This document shows positions 1-6,500 of a stretch of DNA of 8,442 nucleotides, in pieces. The DNA comes from Syntrophaceae bacterium PtaB.Bin038 (GTDB taxonomy: Bacteria > Desulfobacterota > Syntrophia > Syntrophales > UBA2192): NCBI GenBank assembly GCA_002067855.1, contig MVQS01000353.1:1-8442 (forward strand). The letters run 5' to 3'. Positions within the stretch are counted from its first letter, which is position 1, and each line of letters begins with the position of its first letter. A program made the translations under genes and the position numbers. The notes below the pieces were generated by a model that was not told the DNA's origin, searched no databases, and was given only the letters and a program-made list of their open reading frames with translations.

Positions 1-1
1 G

Positions 2-181
2 GACATCAAGGATGTCGTCGCGGCGCTGGACTTCGCCATCGCCCGCGAGCTGGATTCCGTCCTCTACTACTCGGAAATGAAAAAATACGTGACGGCGTCC
101 GCCCAGGGCCTGCTCGATCAGGTGATCGACGAGGAGCGGAGGCACGTCGTCATCCTTTCGGAGATCAAGAAAGGTCTGTAA
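2..181 (+). CDS. Rubrerythrin-family (ferritin-like diiron) protein, C-terminal fragment
   Basis: The first 59 codons of the window form an open frame ending in TAA at 179-181; the start lies outside. The segment reads as the last two helices of a rubrerythrin-type four-helix bundle. An AIxxELDSVLYYSEMK helix places a likely iron-ligand Glu at fragment residue 16, and a later helix carries EERRH at residues 44-48, a carboxylate/His metal motif of this family. Family members bind a di-iron site in the cytoplasm and act in peroxide detoxification or iron handling, mostly in anaerobes. The protein stops about eleven residues after EERRH, so this copy has no C-terminal rubredoxin domain; whether one lies at the N-terminus cannot be seen. 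It is on the same strand as the pilT-like genes but separated by 171 bp, and there is no evident functional link. Family assignment is fairly sure; substrate is not. Confidence 0.8.
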   Translation, partial: DIKDVVAALDFAIARELDSVLYYSEMKKYVTASAQGLLDQVIDEERRHVVILSEIKKGL

Positions 182-352
182 GGGTTTCGCCGAAGGGCTT
201 GTGAAGGGGCCTGGGGCGACCTGGTTCCCCAATCCCGAAATCCGGGGATTCAAGGGACGCCGGACGAGGGACGATAGAATCAGGGGGATCCTGTGCCGGG
301 CGAACGACGGGATCCGTGTTCAGCCGGACAATCCCGACCCGCGGGGAGAAAC
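182..352 (+). other. Intergenic region upstream of first pilT-like gene
   Basis: This 171-bp gap contains an imperfect hairpin, AATCCC (231-236) pairing with GGGATT (245-250), without a following T-run, so it is at best a weak end-of-transcript structure for the rubrerythrin gene. A TAGAAT at 275-280 resembles a sigma-70 -10 box but has no convincing -35 at normal spacing. No -24/-12 sigma-54 pattern like the one before the second copy was found. How the first ATPase gene is transcribed is therefore unclear. Confidence 0.35.
343..348 (+). promoter_or_regulatory. Ribosome binding site deciding the first pilT start
   Basis: GGGGAG lies four bases before the ATG at 353. The upstream in-frame GTG at 293 would add 20 residues (MPGERRDPCSAGQSRPAGRN) with no counterpart in the paralogue, which starts MNKFSKVI where this one starts MKKFSGVI. 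The ATG at 353 is therefore preferred. Confidence 0.7.
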
Positions 353-1591
353 ATGAAAAAATTCAGCGGCGTCATCGCTGCGGCTGTCCGGGAGGGGGTT
401 TCGGACATCCACATCACCGGCGCGCACCCGGTGGTGTTTCGCAAGAACGGCCAGATCCAGCAGGACCGCTCCATCAAGTGGAGCCACGCAGAGGTCGACG
501 CCCTAGTGAGGAAGCTGCTCACGCCTCGCCAGATCCATATCCTGCGCAAGGAGTGGTCCGTCGACCTGGCCGTCACGATACAGCACGTGCGTCTGCGCCT
601 CAATGTCTTCAGCGCAACGCGGGGGCTGAGCCTGGCCATCCGCCTGCTGCCGGGCGTCATTCCCACGATCCAGCGCCTGAACCTGCACCCGTCCCTGCAG
701 CAGATCGCGGAGCTTCGATCCGGCCTCGTGCTCATCTGCGGCGCCACGGGCACGGGCAAGTCCACGACGATCGCTGCCATCATCGACGAGATCAACCGCA
801 ACCGGGCCGCCCACATCATCACCCTCGAGGACCCCATCGAGTACCGCTTTACATCCAAGCAGTCCTTCGTGGAACAGCGGGAGCTCGGCACGCACATGCC
901 CTCCTTCGAAAAGGGGCTGACGGATGTTCTCCGGGAAGACCCCGACGTCATCGTCGTCGGGGAGCTGCGGGAGCCGGAGGTCATGCGGCTGACCCTCAAC
1001 GCAGCGGAGTCCGGACATCTCGTGATCGCCTCGCTCCACGCCACCAACGCGGAGGACGCCCTGTACAGGATGTTCAATTCCTTCCCCCTGGAAGCCCAGG
1101 AGGAGATCCGCTTCCAGGTCGCGTCGACGCTCTCCTGGATCGTGGTCCAGCAGCTCATATTGCACGAGCGGCACGGGTTCCGGGTGCCGCTGCTCTCCAT
1201 CCTGCGCGGCAACAACTCCATCCGCGGAATGATCCGGGAGAACAAGCTCCCGCAGATCGAGAGCGCCATCCAGCTCGGGAAGGGCGACGGCATGTTCTCC
1301 ATGGAGAGGTACCTCAAGGAGTATCTGGGCACGAAGGAATCCTTCTACCCCCCCGCGGAGAATTTCAAGCCGTCGGAAGAGGTCTCCCGCGAGGTGATCT
1401 ATCACTCCCCCCTGCTCGAGGGGGATCCCGAGCCTGCAGCCGTGAAGCCGAAAAAATCGCCCGCCGAGGACAAGTCGGTCATCTTCCTCCATGCCGAGGA
1501 TGGCGCAGACAAGCACTTCCTGATCGACGAGAAGGCCACCGTGGACGAGCTGATCGCCCAAATCAGGGATTCTGGCAAGTTCAAAGAGTGA
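353..1591 (+). CDS. pilT: PilT-family type IV pilus retraction ATPase, copy 1
   Basis: A 412-residue cytoplasmic hexameric ATPase of the PilT branch of secretion ATPases, which power disassembly of the pilus and so twitching motility. Visible motifs are the N-terminal SDIHITGAHPVVFRKNGQI (PilT N-domain), Walker A GATGTGKST at 130-138 (K136), Asp box TLEDPIEY at 157-164 (E163), Walker B with catalytic-type Glu, DPDVIVVGELR (E204), and His box AESGHLVIASLHA (H222, H229). A PilT-like IRENKLPQIESAIQLGK region follows. These positions match the PilT numbering I recall from the literature. There is no PilB/GspE N1 domain or tetracysteine zinc site, which argues against an extension ATPase. After about residue 335 there is an extra tail not typical of PilT, with YHSPL at 350-354 and a terminal LIDEKATVDELIAQI motif at 390-404. 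It is followed after 262 bp by a close paralogue. PilU or a PilT2 variant is possible; the ATPase call is firm. Confidence 0.92.
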   Translation: MKKFSGVIAAAVREGVSDIHITGAHPVVFRKNGQIQQDRSIKWSHAEVDALVRKLLTPRQIHILRKEWSVDLAVTIQHVRLRLNVFSATRGLSLAIRLLPGVIPTIQRLNLHPSLQQIAELRSGLVLICGATGTGKSTTIAAIIDEINRNRAAHIITLEDPIEYRFTSKQSFVEQRELGTHMPSFEKGLTDVLREDPDVIVVGELREPEVMRLTLNAAESGHLVIASLHATNAEDALYRMFNSFPLEAQEEIRFQVASTLSWIVVQQLILHERHGFRVPLLSILRGNNSIRGMIRENKLPQIESAIQLGKGDGMFSMERYLKEYLGTKESFYPPAENFKPSEEVSREVIYHSPLLEGDPEPAAVKPKKSPAEDKSVIFLHAEDGADKHFLIDEKATVDELIAQIRDSGKFKE

Positions 1592-1730
1592 ATCTACAAT
1601 ATTTGATGCATCGGTTGCACTTTCGCGACAGCCTGCCGATTTTTTGACCCCGCGCTTTCCTGCCTTCCTCGAGAGAACGATTCAACAAATTGATATCATT
1701 ACTTTTATATTCAAGGCGGTCCCGGGCCTG
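1592..1730 (+). other. AT-richer spacer upstream of the sigma-54 promoter
   Basis: The spacer between the two ATPase genes is noticeably more AT-rich than the flanking genes around 1681-1712. It holds two 8-bp palindromes, GATGCATC (1605-1612) and TGATATCA (1691-1698), and TATCATTACTTTT at 1694-1706 loosely resembles an IHF site. Such a layout would fit an enhancer and bending region for a sigma-54 activator, but each element is short and could be chance. No terminator hairpin for the first gene was recognised. Confidence 0.3.
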
Positions 1731-1747
1731 TGGCATGCTTCGTGCTT
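1731..1747 (+). promoter_or_regulatory. Predicted sigma-54 (RpoN) promoter for second pilT-like gene
   Basis: TGGCATGCTTCGTGCTT matches the -24/-12 consensus TGGCACG-N4-TTGCW closely: GG at 1732-1733 and GC at 1744-1745 are exactly 12 bp apart, with one change in each half. Expected transcription start is near 1757, giving a leader of about 97 nt before the ATG at 1854. Type IV pilus genes are often RpoN-dependent with NtrC-type activators such as PilR (established knowledge). The call for this site rests on pattern alone. Confidence 0.65.
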
Positions 1748-1789
1748 GTAATCAGTCCGCCGGAACCATGCGCTTTTGATCCTTTTCCA

Positions 1790-1806
1790 GCTGGGCGCCT
1801 TCCAGC
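1790..1806 (+). other. Small hairpin in the leader of second pilT-like gene
   Basis: GCTGG (1790-1794) pairs perfectly with CCAGC (1802-1806) across a 7-nt loop, about 47 nt before the start codon. It falls within the predicted transcript leader. It has only five base pairs and may be fortuitous. Confidence 0.25.
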
Positions 1807-1853
1807 GGAATCCACATCGCTGATTCCTCGCGGGTCCGGGGGGGGACAAAAGG

Positions 1854-3284
1854 ATGAACAAGTTCAGCAAGGTCATTGTGACAGCCGTTCAGGAGGGCTG
1901 TTCCGATGTGCATATCACCGGGGGGCATCCGGTCGTGTACCGCAAAAACGGCCAGATCCACTTCGACACCTCCGGCCGCTGGACGCACGGTGAAATCGAC
2001 GGGATCGTCAAGAAGATCCTCACGGTCAGGCAGCTGCAGACCCTGAGGAACCGCTGGTCCGTCGACATGGCGATGACCATCCGGAATATCCGGATCCGGG
2101 TCAACGTCTTCAACACGACGCGCGGTCTCAGCATCGCCATCCGCCTTCTCCCCGGGACCGTGCCGACCATCGAAAAGCTCAACCTTCACCCCTCCCTGAA
2201 ACAGATCGCCGAGCTTCGTGCGGGCCTCGTGCTCATCTGCGGCGCCACCGGGTCCGGAAAGTCGACCACCATCGCCGCCCTGGTCGACGAGATCAACCGG
2301 AGCCGGGCCGCGCACATCGTGACCCTCGAAGACCCCGTAGAATACCGGTTCGTCTCGAGGAAGTCCTTCATCGAGCAGCGAGAACTCGGCACCCATATGC
2401 CCTCCTTCGAGCAGGGCCTCGTCGACGTGCTGCGGGAGGACCCCGATGTGATCGTCGTGGGGGAGTTGAGGGACCCGGAAGTGATGCGGCTCACGCTCAA
2501 TGCCGCCGAATCGGGGCACCTGGTCATCGCGACCCTCCATGCAACCCACTCGGAAGACGCCCTGTACAGGCTGTGCAACTCCTTCCCCCTGGAGGCGCAG
2601 GAGGAAATCCGCCATCAGGTCGCCTCCACCCTGCAATGGCTCGTGGTCCAGCATCTCGTCATCAGGGAGGACATCGGGTTCCGCGTGCCCGTCCTTTCCA
2701 TCCTGCGCGGCAACCAGTCCGTCAAGGGGATCCTCCGGGAAAACAAGTTCCCCCAGATCGAGAGCGCCATCCAGATGGGAAAGAACGACGGCATGTTCAC
2801 CACCGAGCGCTACGCCCGGGAATACCTGGCCAGGGTCAGCTCCTTCGCATCCCCCCAGGACATCTTCAAACCCTCGGCGGAATCCTCCCAGGAAGAGGTG
2901 TACCACTCGCCGCTGGTCGAAGGGGAACCGGCAGGCCCGCGTCCCGCTGCATCGCCCCGCAAGCCCGACCCGGCCCGCGGCAGCCCCGCGTACGGCTCGC
3001 AGGCATACCTGGACTTCAGCGCGGGGGTCGCCGGAGGCGGCCAGGACCTGCGCAACGGCGTCAGTCCCGAAGCAAGCCGCAGGCAGGGCCAATCCGCATC
3101 GCCGGGCGGGGGCAACGGGGAGAGGGTCCCCTCGCCCCTGTCGAGGGACGGCGCGTTCGACCACCTCTACAGCCAGTCCATCGATGATCCCGAAAAAGGC
3201 GGCTCCCACCTGATCATCGACGAGACGGCCTCCATCGACGAACTCATCGCTCAGATCTCGAACTTCGGGCGGCCCAAGGCGTAA
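1854..3284 (+). CDS. pilT: PilT-family type IV pilus retraction ATPase, copy 2 with long disordered linker
   Basis: A 476-residue paralogue of the preceding ATPase, roughly 72% identical over the first 360 residues with no indel. Its key residues share the same numbers: Walker A GATGSGKST (130-138, K136), Asp box TLEDPVEY (157-164), Walker B DPDVIVVGELR (E204), His box AESGHLVIATLHA (H222, H229). It should likewise be a cytoplasmic hexameric retraction motor. YHSPL occurs again at 350-354. Residues about 360-451 are a low-complexity Pro/Gly/Ser/Arg stretch, likely disordered and 64 residues longer than in copy 1. After it the terminal motif returns as LIIDETASIDELIAQI (453-468). ATG 1854 is chosen by alignment with copy 1; a G-run at 1838-1845 and AAAAGG just before the ATG could serve as ribosome binding site. 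A dedicated sigma-54 promoter precedes it. The identity level suggests a fairly recent duplication rather than the older PilT/PilU split. It ends in TAA, 313 bp from the convergent pilin operon. Confidence 0.92.
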   Translation: MNKFSKVIVTAVQEGCSDVHITGGHPVVYRKNGQIHFDTSGRWTHGEIDGIVKKILTVRQLQTLRNRWSVDMAMTIRNIRIRVNVFNTTRGLSIAIRLLPGTVPTIEKLNLHPSLKQIAELRAGLVLICGATGSGKSTTIAALVDEINRSRAAHIVTLEDPVEYRFVSRKSFIEQRELGTHMPSFEQGLVDVLREDPDVIVVGELRDPEVMRLTLNAAESGHLVIATLHATHSEDALYRLCNSFPLEAQEEIRHQVASTLQWLVVQHLVIREDIGFRVPVLSILRGNQSVKGILRENKFPQIESAIQMGKNDGMFTTERYAREYLARVSSFASPQDIFKPSAESSQEEVYHSPLVEGEPAGPRPAASPRKPDPARGSPAYGSQAYLDFSAGVAGGGQDLRNGVSPEASRRQGQSASPGGGNGERVPSPLSRDGAFDHLYSQSIDDPEKGGSHLIIDETASIDELIAQISNFGRPKA

Positions 3285-3597
3285 ACTGGAGGCTGTTGAC
3301 CGGCTGCGTATCCCTTGTTGGCACCGCAATCATTTGCCGGCTTTGAGCTTTTGAAGGCAGGAAGAGAGGACAAGATATAGAAATCTTCATTCCACGCCCA
3401 ACTTCCGCTTTTCATCGCTTCCGAACGTCCATCTTTTCAGGGCGCCTTGCATTTACCCCTTTTTGAACAGCCTGACCGGTCAAGACCCCTTCCCCCTTCA
3501 CTCCCTCACACCCATGCCCGTAGCACTCAACTTCGACATCGCACAGAAGCGAAAACCCGGGCGAGGCCGGGTTCTGCTTTCATCGAACGGGGGGCCG
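3285..3597. other. Convergent intergenic region without a gene
   Basis: This stretch of 313 bp lies between the stop codons of the rightward ATPase gene and the leftward pilin operon. Base composition drops (T- and C-rich runs around 3390-3520) and no frame has a start, ribosome site and coding-like protein. It contains a weak hairpin AAGAT/ATCTT (3372-3376 with 3383-3387), a perfect 10-bp palindrome TGACCGGTCA (3473-3482), and the strong hairpin annotated separately. No clear T-tailed terminator for the rightward gene was seen, so the strong hairpin may serve both directions. Confidence 0.6.
3547..3579 (-). terminator. Hairpin terminator of the minor-pilin operon
   Basis: AACCCGG (3554-3560) pairs perfectly with CCGGGTT (3567-3573) across a 6-nt loop. 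The stem is extended beyond a small internal loop by AAGC (3547-3550) with GCTT (3576-3579). Read leftward, the core stem ends in TTTTCG, a short U-tract, 18 nt or more beyond the TAA of the pilin fusion gene (3598-3600). A rho-independent terminator for the minus-strand operon is the best reading; the U-tract is weak, so efficiency is uncertain. Confidence 0.65.
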
Positions 3598-6500
3598 TTA
3601 GTGTTGAACGGGCATCAGGAACCCCGGCCTCACACCGCCGACAGGTCCGAAGCGCACGGCGAAGTCGTCGAAGTAGAAATTCGTGATGGAATCAGCGGGA
3701 CCGTAGGCATGGAGGCCCACCTCGGGACGGCTGGTCGGAAACTCCAACCCTTCAGTCGGCGTACTGAAGAAGGGCCGGCCGTCGTACTGCACCTTCCCGA
3801 TCCGGATGAAATCGCCCCGGCTGTCGCCCGTGTTCTGCCTGGAGAGAAAACGGCGCAGGTAGCAAGGGTTCCTGTATGCGTTGTCGTCGGCCATCCTGAC
3901 CAGGGTGAACCGGTCGTTGCTGGGTGTCGTGATCCCTGGATAGCCCACCCGGTCGGGCGCCCAGAAGACGGAGTCGCGCGGGGACTGCGCCCTTTTTACG
4001 TCCAGTGGGTCGTCGCCGGGATCGGGCGGGCGGTTCGGATCCCCGACGAAGACCTGGGCCCAGTTGTCCCGCTGGCGAAAGGGGACGCCCTCGCCGCTGA
4101 CCGTCGCGGGTATGCCGACCGTGGCGATCCACACGCCTGAGGGCGGCTGGCCCCGGAAGAGACGCTTTCCGCCGATAAATCCCTGGTAGGGACGGATGAC
4201 ACCCTTATCGTCCCGAAGGGGCTCGAGCAGGACGATACCCGCGGCCGTTCCCGCCTCCCAGTTCCACTCCGCCGGCTGGTTTACGGATAAGTTCCAGTAA
4301 ACAGGGTCGTTCCTCACCATGGCGATGGCCTCCACCGCGCCGCCTGCCGTGTTGTCCTGTGTTTGGTAGAGAATATCTCCGCTGACGATCTCGAGTCCGG
4401 CGCCGCCCCCATTGACGAAGGACAGCGACGGGGCCTCGATGACCCTGACCTTGAGCGTCATCCAATCCCGGAAGCGCTCGTACAGCCCCCCTCCCGAGGG
4501 CTTCAGGATTTCCAGGACATCTCCGACGCTGCTTGGAAATTGATTGAGGCTCCGATAGGCCAGCAGCAGCCATTGCGGGTCCTGCGCAGCCATGCTGCTT
4601 GCCCCGGAACCCTCCGACGTGATGTCCTGCAGGCCCTCCCAGCGCGATGCGCCCAGGCCCATGGCCCTCGCGTAGGTGTCGAAGAGGTAGACGTACCGCT
4701 TGGTGTTGTAAAAGATCACGCGGATGTAGTAGTCCTTGCCGGCCTCGATCCCGGTCGGGAGAGAGCCTCCGGTATTGTAGAACCGCACCCGGGCGCCCGA
4801 CCTCCAGAAGGAGCAGTCGCCGAGCAGGATCGCCCTCGTTCCCGTACCGGAGGGGGGAGGATCGAGATAACTCGTAGATTCCGGATCCAGATGCGGGCTC
4901 GGAAGGGTTACGATGTTCTGCTCCGTCTTCGCCGTCTCTTTCATCCAGAGAACCAGGTAGGCATACGGACTGTAAAGCACGGTAAATGAATTCGGGAACG
5001 TCGAATCGTGGAACGCCGTCGTGAGGTTGTCGGGGATGCCGTCCGCGTCACATCCTGGAGACGGGTTAGGACTGGCCCGAACGATGGACAGCCCGAGGCT
5101 GTTTCCCTGCTCGTCGAGCCGGAAGGAGAGGCCCCCGGCGTAGATGGTGTTCGTGGAATCGAGGAACAGCTTCGCCTGCACGTCGTAGCTGAGAAAGTTC
5201 CCGGCGCGCCGCCACTCCGTACTGAAATTCTCGTAAGCCCCAGAGGCGGAGAAGGCCTTTCGCCAGTCGAGGGCGATCTGGTTCTCCCGGAAGAGCAAGC
5301 AGGACGAGGCGGGCATGACGTTCGTCGTCGCCGCACCGGTGAGCCTCAGGGCGCCCCCTTCGACGGCCTGGGTGCCGATGTGGCTGGGCTCCGAGCCTGT
5401 GAACCAGTTTGCCAGGCCGGTGCCGAACTGTTCCTTCATTTCCGTTTTGGGAGCTGTCACGGTCACGTACCCGATGGGGGTCTCGTAGGTGACCGTGCGT
5501 TTTATGGCCGTGACGCCCTCGCCGATGATGCCCGTGGATTCGAGCCGCACGAACTTTGTCAGCTCGATAAAACTCTGCTGATTATACGGCGGTGTCGCCC
5601 CCGGATCCACCACGGGAACCGTCGTGGGAAGGCTTTTGCCTGACGTGTCGGCGATGCCCTTGAAACGCCGTTGATCATCGTCTCTCTCCCGGTATGACAG
5701 GATCCGGGGACGCGGTTCTCCCTGGAACCGGACCGCAAAGACACCGTTTCTCCTGGGAAAGGCAAGAGCTCCCGTCCCGTAAGCATAGGCGAGATCATAT
5801 CCACCGCTGTCTGCAATTAGAACCAATTTGTTGGGATCGGGGATACAGGCGGGGGTCAAGGTGGAGCCCCTGTTCGTGGCGGAGTCCCAGTACCCCGACC
5901 CCCAGTCTACTGGTGTGGTCCCGCTGGCAGCGACCTGCTTGAAGATCACCGCGTTGTCCGACACTGCGGCGCGAGTGAGATAAACACGGTTGAAGGTGAT
6001 ATCGCCGCCTGGTTTTTGAACCTTCATCCACACGGCCGTAGCCGGGCTGTTCATGTCTCCAATCTCGACGGGGATGTTCCCGTAGACCTTGGCTTCCATC
6101 TGATCTTTGTCCGGGGGCTTCGTCGACTTGAAGTAGTAGGGGTAAACACCGAGCTGGAAGCGGCCCTCGTTGCCTGCCAGGGTGTATTCCCGGTTGCGCA
6201 TGGCCTCCATCAGGGTCTCGCGGGCGCTCTCATCTGCTGCATTGATGTACACACTCGCCGCGTAACGGAACCCCGATTCGGCCAGGTAATATGCCCGCAT
6301 GATGTTGCTTCCGACAGCCTGGCCCAGGGAGGATGACCCGAACATGCTGATCATGTAAGCGCCGAGGGCGGAGAAGATCACCATCATGGCGATCAGGGTC
6401 AACAGGATTGCCCCGCGCTGGCCTGCCGGCGATTGCAAGCCGGGCCGGGGTTTTCGTCTCAACCGTCTGCAGAGGAACCGGGCGCCGCACCAAGACACGA

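Noticed and set aside
252..280. Sigma-70 promoter with TAGAAT (275-280) before the first pilT-like gene
   Set aside because: No acceptable -35 hexamer at 16-18 bp spacing; TTCAAG is 20 bp away and poor.
293..352. GTG start extending the first ATPase by 20 residues
   Set aside because: The extension has no match in the paralogue, and a good ribosome site sits directly before the ATG at 353.
316..1647. 443-codon plus-strand frame overlapping the first pilT-like gene
   Set aside because: It is out of frame with a protein carrying complete ATPase motifs and reads as Arg/His/Pro-rich low-complexity sequence; an alternate-frame artefact of high GC.
1730..1993. 87-codon frame across the predicted sigma-54 promoter and leader
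   Set aside because: It overlaps the start of the second ATPase in another frame and has no ribosome site or recognisable protein features.
1752..3329. 525-codon open frame on the minus strand opposite the second pilT-like gene
   Set aside because: It is antisense to a gene with all PilT motifs, has a composition typical of a GC-rich shadow frame (long runs of D, G, V, L), and resembles no family. The same type of shadow occurs opposite copy 1 (503-1561 and 280-1332).
3317..3338. TGGCACC followed by TTGC as a second sigma-54 promoter
   Set aside because: The two halves are 4 bp too far apart, which is not tolerated by sigma-54, and no gene follows on that strand.
3447..4140. Plus-strand frames of 79 and 225 codons in and beyond the convergent gap
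   Set aside because: Most of their length is antisense to the pilin fusion gene, they lack recognisable domains, and no ribosome site was seen before their starts.
6440..6470. TTG codons at 6462-6460 or 6435-6433 as the start of a separate pilX gene
   Set aside because: Neither has a Shine-Dalgarno sequence at suitable distance, and the frame is continuous with the upstream pilin. Not excluded entirely; kept as a test for the fusion.
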